Shown here in pieces: positions 45,408-55,934 of a DNA stretch of 64,000 nucleotides. Within the stretch, counting starts at the first letter, position 1. The number at the start of each line of letters is the position of its first letter. This DNA is from Pantoea cypripedii (GTDB lineage Bacteria > Pseudomonadota > Gammaproteobacteria > Enterobacterales > Enterobacteriaceae): the NCBI RefSeq assembly GCF_002095535.1, contig NZ_MLJI01000002.1, positions 9,786 to 73,785 on the forward strand, read 5' to 3'. Below the pieces are notes generated by a model. The model did no database searches and was not told the origin of the DNA. It saw only the letters and a program-made list of their open reading frames with translations. The position numbers were made by a program, and so were the translations under genes.

Positions 45408-47048
45408 ATGACGTTAGATATAAGCACCAGCAATGAGACAGATTTCATCGATCTAAAAAAAAATACATTTCAAGAACAATAGTCAGGGAGGGTTTTCCGA
45501 CAAAGAAAACCGACGTACTTATTTCTATCACAGCATACAATGAAAGTGCATATATGATATGCAACACACTGGCGTCACTTGCCAGAAACATAATTTATAT
45601 AAATGAAAAACATCATGTGAAATATGAAATTAAAATATGCATCATATTTGACGGCATCGCTAATATATCGGGTGACACTGCTATTTTTTTAGAATCACTG
45701 GGGTATGAATTAAACAACACTGGTCATAATGAACTTTATCCCATGCTGACATTAAGTGAGAAAAAATTCGCTTCACCTGAACTACTCAGACAATGTGCAG
45801 ACTATACTGATAACAAACATGTTGTTGGCTCAGATCATGAGATAAATTGTATTCTTGCATTAAAATCTGAAAACAGAGGGAAACTGGACTCCCATGCATG
45901 GATGTTTTTATCTATATGTGAGCAACTCAACCCGCGATATATTCTACAGGTGGATGCAGGAACCGTCCCCGCCACATCATGCCTGCTGAATTTGTTATGC
46001 GATATTGAGAGCCACCCGGACTATGCCGCTATTGCTGCATACTTACTACCTAAACCTAATTTCTTTGTTCCTGCGCATAAATCCTGGCAATACAGCAATT
46101 TCGTCTGGGATAAGATAAATTTTTGGCCGGTCGGTTATCTGCTGGGATACCTTGAGGTCATCCCCGGGGCATGTAGCCTCATTCGATGGGAAGCCGTTAA
46201 TAACGGTAATCCAGGACAGCTCCCGCCGTTATCTAACTATTTTCGCGGCTTGTCACCCGCTGGCCTGCTTCAGAAAAACCTCTATCTGGCGGAAGACCGT
46301 GTTCTTGGTTTTGAAATTATAAAAAATGGTGATCGCGAATATAAGATAAAGTTTAACCCCACGGCAAAAGTGGAAATCGATAATTGCAACACTTTTTCGG
46401 AATTGATTCTACAGAGAAGACGCTGGATAAATAGCACATTATCGGCGCGATTATATGCCTTGTCCCAACTACCGGGAATCATTGTTAACAATAATAAAGG
46501 AGCATTTTATAAATTTAAAATTATGGTATCACTATATTTATCTTTAATTAATATGGCTGAGATGGTTCTCATGCCAGCCGTATTCAGTATATTATTATTT
46601 TTTACATTTGAGAAACTGTCTACAAATTTACCAACTTGGGTGAATCTCCCTTATATATCCTATAGTGCATTCTTCTTCTCTTGGGTGGGAATGATTATTT
46701 TGATGCTTTTTTTTCTCCGGTGAAAAAATATGGGAAAATACTTCATCACTTGCTATTCTTCCCCATATTCATAATGTTTGCATTTTGTCTGTTAACTATT
46801 CTCATCAATATTAATTTGGTTTGGTTCTATGCAGTAACAGCATTCCTGTTGATCTTTTCGCTGGCTGTTTTGATACCGACCCCCTCTTCAGCGATCCATT
46901 TTTTAAATGGATTGTTATGCACTTTATTTTTGATGCATCTATCTCGTTTTATTTAACCAACTATGCGCTGGCAAACTATAACGATACCAGTTGGGGAACG
47001 AAAGGATTAAATAACAATGAAAAAAACAAAGTACAACAAGAAAGGTAG
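45408..47048 (+). pseudogene. Chitin-synthase-like family-2 glycosyltransferase, split by homopolymer shifts
   Basis: Four reading pieces join into one protein of about 546 residues with the diagnostic order of eukaryotic chitin synthases. These are VLISITAYNESAYM (start of GT2 fold), LQVDAGTVPATS, VIPGACSLIRW, NLYLAEDRVLGFE (catalytic Asp), LILQRRRWINST (product-binding QRRRW), then membrane helices and NYNDTSWGTKG near the C-terminus. Frame changes lie at A9 45455-45463, T8 46707-46714 and near T4 46947-46950; one added base at each restores the protein. The start is ATG at 45408. Predicted reaction: UDP-GlcNAc polymerised to chitin or chitooligomer at the membrane. Active only if the shifts are read errors. 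Confidence 0.8.
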
Positions 47049-47077
47049 CATGGCTATCATGCTGGGTGATAGTGAAT

Positions 47078-47269
47078 ATGATAGTTTCATTTTTTCTCAT
47101 TAGCATCGACTATACACAGAGGATTTTTTTGTTTACCGTACTAAGCGTATATATTATGGGGCGTTCATCATTATGTTCAGTTCTAACTTTACTTATTTAC
47201 TCTAGGAAGAAATATCTCGCAATCAGACTAAATATTGATACACTGGCGTTCATTATTCCTGCTCAATAA
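47078..47269 (+). CDS. Small membrane protein, perhaps the end of the chitin synthase
   Basis: Sixty-three codons with two hydrophobic segments (MIVSFFLISIDYTQRIFLF, VLTLLIYSRKKYLAI). It starts 30 bp after the chitin-synthase stop on the same strand. Chitin synthases often have further helices after the SWGTKG motif, so another frame break could join them. Otherwise an unknown small protein. Confidence 0.35.
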   Translation: MIVSFFLISIDYTQRIFLFTVLSVYIMGRSSLCSVLTLLIYSRKKYLAIRLNIDTLAFIIPAQ

Positions 47270-47336
47270 GGGTAAATATATTGCGTATTCACAAATAATG
47301 AACGCCAGCTTTTTCGTCCATGTGGTGGATGACCAA

Positions 47337-48236
47337 TCAAAAAATTATTGAAAATGGAAGGGTTACAGTTAGCTTAATGTTTTTTTGATCCTGTGGCGTA
47401 TTATTAAAACCATTGCTGTAACCCGTCATTCCACTATGGTTAGTATAGTATACATAACGAAGTTTTACTTTTCCTCCCGAAAAGAATCCACTCTTTGCCA
47501 GATCATAATTCAGATACACAGCCACAGCAGACTCATGGATTCTCTTCGTCTGGTCATAAACTGGATCAGAGCCGGGCCTGACATCCCAGCCAAAGGCATA
47601 ACTGGCTCCAACGGACCACCCGGATAACTTTTGCGCATCCAGAGCGTATCTAACACCAAAAAAAACAGCCTTCTCCCCGTTAGCATTGAAGTCAGAAATT
47701 GAATCCCAATCAAAATCCATCCGCCCCGCTGAACTGGCGTAAACAGGAGTGAGCCTTGTAGTAAAATATCCCTGACTTCCTGCTGCCTTAACTTGTGTCG
47801 CTTCTATTCGGTATTCAAAAGGATAGTTTAGATAAAAAAGCGTCATTCCTTGTAACCATGCCACACCATCATAGAGATTGTTATCTGATTTATTATTCAC
47901 ATTATCAGTGGCCATATAAAGCTGATAACTTAGCCTGAATATTTTATCATTTTCAGCATGCTGACTATATGTTGTTTTCCATAAATACTGCGAAATATAA
48001 TCTCGGGATCTTCCGTAAGCACCCTCAAATAACCATTTATCATGCTCATAACTACCACCGATGGAGTCAATAAAGGATATGGGAGTGTATTTATCCACCT
48101 GGCGAAATGAATAAAAATGAGCATACCATGGTGCTTTATATCTATCGGCAATAAAATATGATATTTTAAATTTATCATGAGAAAAACATTTTGTTGAACC
48201 CCAGTTCAATACCTCGATATGCACCCTGTACTATAT
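47337..48236 (-). CDS. OprD-family-like outer-membrane porin, 5' end missing at contig edge
   Basis: The minus-strand frame is open to the linker, so the start is lost. The visible 299 residues have alternating strand-like pattern and many Tyr, Trp and Gly (YFIADRYKAPWYAHFYSF, GVRYALDAQKLSGWSVGASYAFGWD). The chain ends in Phe (LPFSIIF), the BAM signal of outer-membrane beta-barrels. Overall it recalls OprD/chitoporin-type channels for small substrates; the family name is less sure than the barrel itself. It converges on the chitin-synthase-like gene. Confidence 0.65.
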
Positions 48237-48248
48237 CTAGCTAGCTAG
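48237..48248. other. Artificial contig linker (CTAGCTAGCTAG)
   Basis: Third copy of the linker. It truncates the porin gene on the left and the glycosyltransferase on the right. Confidence 0.93.
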
Positions 48249-48538
48249 TAATGCCATCTCTTTATGAGGGATTCGGCCTTCCAGTCATTGAGGCAATGGC
48301 TTGTGGAGTGCCAACAATAGTGTCTAGCACAACTTCGTTAGGAGAGATTGCAGCTAACGCATCTTTATTGATTGACCCAATGAGAGTGGATGATATTGCA
48401 CACTCAATACACAAGCTATTTTCAGATGAAGAGTTAAGGAAAGATCTTTCACGAAAAGGGTTGGAGCACGTTAAACTATATACGTGGGATAAAACCGTTG
48501 AAAAAATAGAACGTGCTATTTCTAGTATTGATATATAA
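48249..48538 (+). pseudogene. Family-4 glycosyltransferase, 3' part (5' part at 44191)
   Basis: Donor-site end of a GT-B enzyme: MPSLYEGFGLPVIEAMACGVP contains the conserved E-F-G-L-P-x-I-E nucleotide-sugar motif, followed by NASLLIDPMRVDDIA and a C-terminal helix. No start is available because the frame begins at a contig edge. It fits the fragment ending at 44826 with a short gap. Together they would make a protein of about 325 residues, likely one of the exopolysaccharide repeat-unit transferases. Confidence 0.88.
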
Positions 48539-48610
48539 CGAATTTAACATCCAGTCTGATATTTTTCATGTCACTTCCATTCTTTATTTTTTTCATTATT
48601 TAATGCCATA

Positions 48611-48787
48611 GTGCGTTTTTTATACTTACTCTATTGGATTTATGCTCTCCAGATAGAAAATTTTGATGAGTTAGATAATGAACTTTCCAGAGCGTTATTT
48701 GTGGGGCGCCTGGGGATGATGCTCTGTTATTTTGTGAATCTCATTTTTGCAGTGATATTTTATACTATGTTTGTTTTCTATTGCTAA
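48611..48787 (+). CDS. Possible small membrane protein
   Basis: A 58-codon frame from GTG reads VRFLYLLYWIYALQ ... NELSRALFVGRLGMMLCYF ... FYC. It has two hydrophobic segments around an acidic loop. It lies between the glycosyltransferase end and manC. I do not recognise it. A one-base change in the T-run just before (48587-48593) would allow an ATG start at 48571, giving about 70 residues. Confidence 0.3.
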   Translation: MRFLYLLYWIYALQIENFDELDNELSRALFVGRLGMMLCYFVNLIFAVIFYTMFVFYC

Positions 48788-48977
48788 CTTGATAATCAGA
48801 GATTCATTGAGTGTTGACTTGAATTTTCTTAGGAAGTGTTCTTAATCAATTGCTAATAATTAACTTACCGTAAGTTCGCAGGTAAGCTATTACAATTTTA
48901 GATTAAGTTTATGTGCTGAATATTTATATTCAGTTAACTCAATATGTTTGACTTTATTTTATGCTGAGACGAAAATT

Positions 48978-50399
48978 ATGATCCTTCCAGTAATCATGGC
49001 TGGCGGCACTGGCAGCCGTCTATGGCCGATGTCTCGTGAGCTTTATCCAAAACAATTCCTTCGTCTTTATGGCGAAAACTCCATGTTGCAGGAGACTGTT
49101 ATCCGCTTAAATGGTTTGGATGTTTCTGAACCATTAGTCATCTGTAATGAACAACATCGCTTTTTGGTCGCTGAACAACTGCGCCATATCGATCAACTTT
49201 CTAATAATATTATTCTGGAGCCAGTAGGGCGTAATACTGCCCCTGCAATTACATTGGCTGCACTTAGTGCTGCTTCACAAGGTGAGGATCCATTACTGCT
49301 GGTACTTGCTGCCGACCACGTTATTGGTGACCGCGCGGCATTTCATCAGGCAGTCAAGGATGCTATCCCATTTGCTGAGCAGGGTAAGCTGGTGACATTT
49401 GGTATTGTCGCGGCTGAGCCTGAAACTGGCTACGGCTACATTCAACGTGGCGGCATGATGGGCAGCCCCCAGGCTCCGGTGTTTCGTGTGCAGCGTTTTG
49501 TCGAGAAACCGGATCTGCCTACAGCAATTCAGTATCTGGAAAGCGGTGAGTATTACTGGAACAGCGGTATGTTCCTTTTCCGCGCCAGCCGCTTCCTTGA
49601 AGAGATTGCTCAGTTCCGTCCGGACATCCTTGAAGCTTGCCAGAAATCCATTGCTACCTCTGAGACTGACGCCCAGCAAGATTTCATCCGCGTCGATAAG
49701 AAAGCGTTTATCGCCTGCCCGGATGAGTCAGTTGACTATGCAGTAATGGAGAAAACCAATGATGCGATCGTTGTTCCACTGGATGCAGGCTGGAATGACG
49801 TGGGTTCATGGTCAGCATTGTGGGATGTCAATAATAAAGATAACCAGGGCAATGCACTGACGGGTGATGTATTCACTCATCATGCCAGCAATTGTTATAT
49901 CAACACTGATGAGAAGCTGGTTGCAGCGGTCGGTGTTGAGAATCTGGTTATCATCAATACCAAAGACGCTGTATTGGTCATCGATAAGTCTCAGGTACAA
50001 GACGTTAAGAAGGTTGTCGAGTTCCTGAAGAAAAACGAGCGTGGTGAACATCGCGTCCATCGTGAGTCTTATCGTCCCTGGGGGAAAAACGATAAAGTCG
50101 TCAGTATGCCGCGTTATCACGTTAACCGTGTCACGGTTAAACCTGGCGGAATGTTCTCTCTGCAAATGCATCACCATCGTGCTGAGCACTGGGTGGTTCT
50201 TTCTGGCACGGCAAAAGTCACCATTGACGATAGCACTTATTTACTGACAGAAAACCAATCGACGTTTATCCCGATTGGTGCCCAGCACATGTTGGAAAAC
50301 CCTGGGAAAATCCCTCTCGAATTATTGGAAATACAGTCCGGTTCCTATTTGGGAGAGGACGATATCATTCGAACAAAAGATCATTATGGCCGTTGCTAA
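48978..50399 (+). CDS. manC: Mannose-1-phosphate guanylyltransferase (with mannose-6-phosphate isomerase domain)
   Basis: ManC/CpsB makes GDP-mannose from mannose-1-phosphate and GTP. The protein is about 473 residues. Pyrophosphorylase motifs are [21 protein letters not shown] at the start, FVEKPD near 181 and NSGMFLF near 200. The C-terminal cupin shows [32 protein letters not shown] and [14 protein letters not shown], the PMI type II domain. I use the ATG at 48978; the frame extends to 48948 but family proteins begin at [10 protein letters not shown]. manB follows 14 bp later. Confidence 0.95.
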   Translation: MILPVIMAGGTGSRLWPMSRELYPKQFLRLYGENSMLQETVIRLNGLDVSEPLVICNEQHRFLVAEQLRHIDQLSNNIILEPVGRNTAPAITLAALSAASQGEDPLLLVLAADHVIGDRAAFHQAVKDAIPFAEQGKLVTFGIVAAEPETGYGYIQRGGMMGSPQAPVFRVQRFVEKPDLPTAIQYLESGEYYWNSGMFLFRASRFLEEIAQFRPDILEACQKSIATSETDAQQDFIRVDKKAFIACPDESVDYAVMEKTNDAIVVPLDAGWNDVGSWSALWDVNNKDNQGNALTGDVFTHHASNCYINTDEKLVAAVGVENLVIINTKDAVLVIDKSQVQDVKKVVEFLKKNERGEHRVHRESYRPWGKNDKVVSMPRYHVNRVTVKPGGMFSLQMHHHRAEHWVVLSGTAKVTIDDSTYLLTENQSTFIPIGAQHMLENPGKIPLELLEIQSGSYLGEDDIIRTKDHYGRC

Positions 50400-50413
50400 T
50401 TAGGGGATGAAAT

Positions 50414-51790
50414 ATGTCTGGTAAATTGTCTTGTTTTAAAGCTTATGACATTAGAGGGAAGTTAGGCGAAGAATTAAATGAAGATATCGCCTATCGCATC
50501 GGACGTGCCTATGGTGAATATTTAAAACCAAAAAAAATGGTCGTAGGCGGTGATGTACGATTGACCAGTGAAGGATTAAAACTCGCGTTAGCCAAAGGTC
50601 TTCAGGATGCGGGTACAGACGTCATTGATATTGGTTTGTCTGGCACTGAAGAGATCTACTTTGCGACATCTTATTTGAATGTTGATGGTGGTATTGAAGT
50701 CACCGCCAGCCATAACCCATTAGATTATAATGGCATGAAACTGGTGCGCGAAGGTTCAAGACCTATCAGTGGTGATACCGGGTTACGGGATATTCAACGC
50801 CTGGCGGAAGATAATGACTTCCCGCCGGTAGATCTGGAAAAAACAGGGTCCTACACCACCATTTCAGTACTGGATGCCTATGTTGATAAGCTTTTCAGCT
50901 ATATCAATCTGGATAACTTTACTAAGCCGATGAAGTTAGTGGTCAACTCTGGCAACGGTGCCGCAGGCCATGTCGTTGATGCAATTGAGGCTCGTTTCAA
51001 ACAAGCGGGTATCGCCATCGAATTTATTAAAGTTCATCACCAGCCAGATGGTAATTTCCCCAATGGTATTCCTAATCCCCTGTTGCCGGAGTGCCGTCAG
51101 GATACTACCGATGCCGTAGTTGCTTCCCAGGCTGATATGGGTATCGCGTTTGATGGTGATTTTGACCGCTGCTTCCTGTTTGATAGCGAAGGGAACTTCA
51201 TTGAAGGGTATTACATTGTTGGCCTGCTGGCTGAAGCCTTCCTTGAAAAGGATCCTGGTGCCCGCATCATCCATGACCCGCGTCTGAGCTGGAACACCAT
51301 TGATGTTGTCAACCGCGCTGGCGGTGTGCCGGTTATGTCTAAAACTGGCCATGCTTTTATCAAAGAACGCATGCGTCAGGAAGATGCGGTGTACGGGGGC
51401 GAAATGAGTGCACACCATTATTTCCGTGATTTCGCCTATTGTGATAGCGGCATGATCCCATGGCTGTTGGTGGCTGAGTTGCTTCAGGTTAAAGGGCAAT
51501 CGCTGCGTCAGCTGGTGAATGATCGCATGGAAGCTTACCCGGCATCTGGCGAAATCAACAGTGTACTAGAACAACCGCAGCAGGCAATCGAGCGTGTTCT
51601 GCAGCACTATGAAGAAGGTGCTTTAACTCTGGACCGTACTGATGGTATCAGCCTGGAATTTTCAGAGTGGCGCTTTAATTTGCGCAGTTCCAATACGGAA
51701 CCGGTGGTTCGCCTGAATGTGGAATCGCGAGCTGATGTCGCATTGATGCAACAACACACAGAAAACATTCTTTCTATTCTTCGTAGTTAA
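50414..51790 (+). CDS. manB: Phosphomannomutase
   Basis: ManB/CpsG converts mannose-6-phosphate to mannose-1-phosphate, the substrate of ManC. The protein has 458 residues. Motifs are [16 protein letters not shown] (N-terminal), [15 protein letters not shown] (phosphoserine loop, Ser in TASHNP), [11 protein letters not shown] (Mg site) and [19 protein letters not shown] (sugar binding), with [14 protein letters not shown] in the phosphate-binding loop. All are intact. Confidence 0.95.
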   Translation: MSGKLSCFKAYDIRGKLGEELNEDIAYRIGRAYGEYLKPKKMVVGGDVRLTSEGLKLALAKGLQDAGTDVIDIGLSGTEEIYFATSYLNVDGGIEVTASHNPLDYNGMKLVREGSRPISGDTGLRDIQRLAEDNDFPPVDLEKTGSYTTISVLDAYVDKLFSYINLDNFTKPMKLVVNSGNGAAGHVVDAIEARFKQAGIAIEFIKVHHQPDGNFPNGIPNPLLPECRQDTTDAVVASQADMGIAFDGDFDRCFLFDSEGNFIEGYYIVGLLAEAFLEKDPGARIIHDPRLSWNTIDVVNRAGGVPVMSKTGHAFIKERMRQEDAVYGGEMSAHHYFRDFAYCDSGMIPWLLVAELLQVKGQSLRQLVNDRMEAYPASGEINSVLEQPQQAIERVLQHYEEGALTLDRTDGISLEFSEWRFNLRSSNTEPVVRLNVESRADVALMQQHTENILSILRS

Positions 51791-52085
51791 TAACAATAAT
51801 ATCGCCTTCTAATTTATAAAGTGAGTCAATGTTTAAATCATAATTATGAGTGATCTTTTCTCACTTTTCTAATCCGTTGCAATCGGATGTTTCGCCAGCC
51901 CTTTCAAGCATGGCTGTATTATTAGCGATGCCAGGGAGCCTTATTTGTTATTCAGTAGAGTGTCTCGAAAATATTAACTTAGTTTTAATTCATTGTCCCT
52001 CATGTGGGGCAATCGAGTAATAACGACGAAGATGCCTCAGTTTTAGGGTTCTTTCGTCTCGTGCAGGGCTAGAGAGGGTTTAATA
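51791..52085. other. Intergenic region, no gene seen
   Basis: About 295 bases, AT-rich, with no clear hairpin terminator or promoter that I can identify. Confidence 0.4.
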
Positions 52086-53243
52086 ATGTCACGAAATTTA
52101 AGTGTAGGAATTGTTGCCGACTGGTTAGTAGGATTCGCCGGGGCAGAGAGAGTGATCGCTGAATTTATTGAACTGTTCCCTGCATCGGAAATTTATTCGG
52201 TAGTGGATTTTTTGTCCGATGACTCCCGTCATCTTTTTCATGATAAGAAAGCCACGACCTCATTTATCCAGCGCCTGCCGGGAGCTAAAAAGAAATATCA
52301 AACCTATTTACCTTTAATGCCGCTTGCTATCGAGCAGCTGGACGTAACGAAGCACGATATTGTGTTATCCAGTAGCCATGCGGTTGCAAAAGGGGTGTTA
52401 ACTGGCCCGGATCAGCTTCATATCAGCTATGTTCATTCTCCCATTCGCTATGCCTGGGATTTCCAGCACCAATACTTGCGTGAGTCTGGGATGGATAAAG
52501 GCCTGAAGGGTAAGCTGGCGCGCTGGATGTTGCATAACATTCGTATGTGGGATTATCGCACCGCCAATGGCGTTGATTACTTTATAGCTAACTCCCACTT
52601 TATTGCCCGTCGTATCAAAAAAGTGTATGGCAGAGATGCTGATGTGATCTATCCACCTGTAGATGTTGATCGCTTCACCTTGCGTGAGCAGAAAGATGAT
52701 TTCTACTTCACTGCCTCACGTATGGTGCCGTACAAGCGCATCGATCTGATTGTTGAAGCCTTCAGCCGTATGCCAGATAAGAAACTGGTAGTGATCGGGG
52801 ATGGTTCAGAAATGGCAAAAATCAAATCGAAGGCAACGTCGAATGTAGAGATCCTGGGCTATCAACCTAATGACGTGATGCAGGATCATATGCAGCGCGC
52901 CAAAGCGTTCGTCTTTGGGGCTGAAGAAGATTTTGGCATCACTCCAGTCGAGGCTCAGGCATGCGGTACCCCGGTGATTGCCTTCGGTAAGGGGGGAGCG
53001 CTGGAAACCATTCGTCCTTACGGTGAAGAACGTCCCAGTGGCTTGTTCTTTTATGAGCAATCAGCTGAAGCCATTGTCGATGCTGTAGAGAAGTTCGATT
53101 TGGTGCGTGATGAGATACTGCCCGCCGACTGCCGTGCTAATGCAATGCGCTTCTCCGCAGAACGTTTCCACACTGAGTTGGATTGCTATATCGATAGTAA
53201 ATGGAAGGCATTTAAGCTGAGTAAAGAAGTAAGCTACTCATGA
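52086..53243 (+). CDS. Family-4 glycosyltransferase, probable mannosyltransferase (WbaZ type)
   Basis: A 385-residue enzyme. The N-terminal motif GIVADWLVGFAGAERVI, then ISYVHSPIRYAWDFQHQYLRESG in the middle, and YFIANSHFIARRIKKVYGRDADVIYPPVDVDRF before the donor domain, are typical of the WbaZ/WbdB-type mannosyltransferases that use GDP-mannose. The donor domain has EEDFGITPVEAQACGTPVIAFG. Its place right after manC and manB supports GDP-mannose as donor. Substrate is inferred. Confidence 0.88.
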   Translation: MSRNLSVGIVADWLVGFAGAERVIAEFIELFPASEIYSVVDFLSDDSRHLFHDKKATTSFIQRLPGAKKKYQTYLPLMPLAIEQLDVTKHDIVLSSSHAVAKGVLTGPDQLHISYVHSPIRYAWDFQHQYLRESGMDKGLKGKLARWMLHNIRMWDYRTANGVDYFIANSHFIARRIKKVYGRDADVIYPPVDVDRFTLREQKDDFYFTASRMVPYKRIDLIVEAFSRMPDKKLVVIGDGSEMAKIKSKATSNVEILGYQPNDVMQDHMQRAKAFVFGAEEDFGITPVEAQACGTPVIAFGKGGALETIRPYGEERPSGLFFYEQSAEAIVDAVEKFDLVRDEILPADCRANAMRFSAERFHTELDCYIDSKWKAFKLSKEVSYS

Positions 53244-53329
53244 TCGTAAAACTATAACTGCTCTGTACCAGACTTTGGAAGGGTAGAACATTTCCTGATT
53301 TTTTAATCTCAATGCTTAAAGGCTCACAT

Positions 53330-54058
53330 ATGTGCAAAACAATGTTAGTTGTGGTTTTGTATGATAAAACTTATAAAGACTCGCTAACACTAAACTGCCT
53401 GATGAACAAAGAATACACAGAGGCGGACTTGCTGATTATCAATGTCGGCCCTAAGTCATTAGAATTCGATAAAGAATTTATTCACACGCTAGGTTTTTTT
53501 GTTAGTGATATTTATATCAAGGAAGTTTTAGATGGTGCTCCAATAGGTGATGTTTACAATAGTATTGTTAAGGAAAGTAATGATTATGAACGTTTTATCA
53601 TTCTGGACGATGATTGTAAGCTGAGTAAAGGCTATCTGAAAAAATTGGATATATATCGTACTAATGATATTGATTTGCAAATACCGCATATCAGTGACAG
53701 AAATCATAGTGAAATTCACTACCCTGTGATAAATGAATCTGTTCCGATGAGTAATGACGGTCTGATAGTCAATCAATACGATCGGGTGAAAACTATTGGC
53801 GTTGGGCTGGTTATTTATCGTTCGTTAATAACCAAGTTTCGGTCCCTTGAAATGGATGTATTTAGCAGTGATTTCAAACTGCACGATGTTGATTCTGATT
53901 TCTTCGATAGACTGAATTTGTTAAAAAATAAAAAAATCGCTACTGGAATACAAATAGCGGGGACTATGGGTTGCCTTTCATCACAGAAAAACGACACATA
54001 CAATAAACTATCTTCAGTAAAACGAATTTATAACAGAGTACTTGGGGTTAGAAATTAA
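53330..54058 (+). CDS. Small family-2-like glycosyltransferase
   Basis: A 242-residue protein with a short GT-A fold: TMLVVVLYDKTYKDS at the start, EVLDGAPIGDVYNSIVKES, and FIILDDDCKLSKGYL near 89-103, whose DDD is the metal and nucleotide-sugar binding motif. I start it at the ATG at 53330 with AAAGG seven bases before; the frame reaches 53312. Sugar unknown. It lies in the repeat-unit assembly part of the locus. Base composition is more AT-rich than manB or manC. Confidence 0.75.
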   Translation: MCKTMLVVVLYDKTYKDSLTLNCLMNKEYTEADLLIINVGPKSLEFDKEFIHTLGFFVSDIYIKEVLDGAPIGDVYNSIVKESNDYERFIILDDDCKLSKGYLKKLDIYRTNDIDLQIPHISDRNHSEIHYPVINESVPMSNDGLIVNQYDRVKTIGVGLVIYRSLITKFRSLEMDVFSSDFKLHDVDSDFFDRLNLLKNKKIATGIQIAGTMGCLSSQKNDTYNKLSSVKRIYNRVLGVRN

Positions 54059-54390
54059 CTATCAATAAGGTGATATTGTAGCCGTGTCTGGCTGAATGTG
54101 CTTGTCTGGGTTTTTAAAATATACGTATACCAACAATATAGATTAATGGTTGTGCTGAAGGAGTTATACAGATCTTAGGGTTAAATAATTTCTGTATTAA
54201 CTTCTGTTTCCTGAGTCGTGTTGGGATAACGAATTCTTCCATTTATTAAGGTGTCTGATTTACTGTGTTAGCAGCAATGGTCAAGTGTTGTAAGTCTTTA
54301 TGAGTCATGTTTGTTTTATGAAAATAATAATATTTCATTATTTTGCAAATAATCATCAATTAATGTGTCGCTAAACAGGGTGATATCTCG
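54059..54390. other. AT-rich intergenic region, no gene seen
   Basis: About 330 bases with no convincing reading frame; possibly a promoter region for the flippase gene. Confidence 0.4.
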
Positions 54391-55836
54391 ATGAGTCTGT
54401 TGTCTAATCTAAAGTGGAACGCATTATCTCAGTTTTTTAAAATATTCGTCCAGGCAGTAAATCTTATCTATCTTGCTAAGATAATCCCACCTGCACAGTA
54501 TGGTCTAATGGCCATGGCTGTAGTAGTGATCAATCTTGGTATTTTACTACGCGATTTGGGAACAGCGGCTGCAATTATTCAGAAGAAGAAATTGAGCAAC
54601 GATTTGATCAATTCCATCTTCTGGCTAAATGTTGCCATGGGGGTGTCATTATGTTGCATCATCGCAATCCTCGCAAAACCATTATCATCACTATATGGGC
54701 ACCCTGAACTTCAGTTAGTATTAATGTTGCTTGGTTTGTCGTTCCCTCTATCAAGTTGCGCTGCCACACATCTGGCTTTACTTGAGCGTGAATCCAGATT
54801 TAAAACAACTTCAAAAATTGAAGTCACATCTGCAATAACATCAGTTATTGTCGCAGTAGTTATGGCACACCTTGGTTTTGGGGTATATAGCCTTGTTGCT
54901 CAAGCTATTACGTTAAATTTAATGTCTGCTATTCAGTTTTGGGTTGTGTCTGACTGGAGACCATCTTTAAGTAAGTTTATTCGTTGGAGTGATATCAAAG
55001 AGATTTTTTCATTCAGTACTAATCTTTCATTATTCAATCTGATAAACTATTTTTCACGCAATGCAGATAGCTTTATTGTTGGGAAGTACATGTCGGCAAC
55101 CATTTTAGGACAATATAATCTGGCCTACCGTATTATGTTATTCCCTTTATTATGTCTGACATTTGTCGCAACACGTTCCCTTTACCCTATTTTAAGCCAA
55201 CATCAGGATGATAACGAAAAAGTTGAAAAAACATATCTAAATACTGTGTTCATTATTCTGGTGATCACCGCTCCAATGATGACCATTATTGGGTATTATA
55301 GCTTCCCGCTAATACGAGTTGTTTTTGGTGATCAGTGGTTAAAAACTGCCGAGATATTAAAATGGTTAGCACCAACTGCTATCTTACAATCTGTTCTGAG
55401 TACATCCGGAGCAGTGTTTATGTCCAAAGGAAGGACAGATCTTCTACTCAGATTAGGTATACTTGCAGCGATTTTGCAGGGAACTGCTTTCATCCTCGGT
55501 GTGCGATATGATATTACTACTTTCGCTATGTTTTATCTAATTGCTAACATTATTAACTTCTTCCCTTTGATGTACTATATGTTGAAGATTATGGGTGGTA
55601 GTTTTGCAAACCTTTTTTTAAAGATATACCCCATATTTATTGCTGTTGGCGCGATGTTTGTTTTCATGCGATTTATTAGTCATACTTACTCTGAATCTAG
55701 TATTAATGGGATAGTAAGTCTATCATGGGTGTTTATTTGCAACTTCTCATTTTATTTCTTGTGCATTATTGCAATGTCGAAAACTTCTCGCCGATTTATC
55801 TTTAGCAAGCTGAGGCTGAAGTCAGAAAAAGTCTGA
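54391..55836 (+). CDS. wzx: Wzx-type flippase of the WzxC/MOP family
   Basis: A 481-residue membrane protein with 12 to 14 hydrophobic helices. The start SLLSNLKWNALSQFFKIFVQAVNLIYLAKIIPP and the motif YGLMAMAVVVINLGILLRDLGTAAAIIQ closely follow WzxC of colanic-acid loci. It moves the undecaprenol-linked repeat unit across the inner membrane. It stands between the glycosyltransferases and the initiating transferase. Confidence 0.92.
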   Translation: MSLLSNLKWNALSQFFKIFVQAVNLIYLAKIIPPAQYGLMAMAVVVINLGILLRDLGTAAAIIQKKKLSNDLINSIFWLNVAMGVSLCCIIAILAKPLSSLYGHPELQLVLMLLGLSFPLSSCAATHLALLERESRFKTTSKIEVTSAITSVIVAVVMAHLGFGVYSLVAQAITLNLMSAIQFWVVSDWRPSLSKFIRWSDIKEIFSFSTNLSLFNLINYFSRNADSFIVGKYMSATILGQYNLAYRIMLFPLLCLTFVATRSLYPILSQHQDDNEKVEKTYLNTVFIILVITAPMMTIIGYYSFPLIRVVFGDQWLKTAEILKWLAPTAILQSVLSTSGAVFMSKGRTDLLLRLGILAAILQGTAFILGVRYDITTFAMFYLIANIINFFPLMYYMLKIMGGSFANLFLKIYPIFIAVGAMFVFMRFISHTYSESSINGIVSLSWVFICNFSFYFLCIIAMSKTSRRFIFSKLRLKSEKV

Positions 55837-55934
55837 CTAACAAGCGCAGCAGAATTTTTTTAAATAATTATTTAATTACAAAGCTTACCATACTTAGTTA
55901 ATCATTAACGGTTTTTCTGATCGGGTATATTCAT

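Noticed and set aside
45554..46723. NodC, hyaluronan or cellulose synthase
   Set aside because: The motif set VDAGT, AEDR, QRRRWINST and SWGTKG is that of chitin synthases; cellulose-type PilZ or QxxRW in a bacterial context is not seen.
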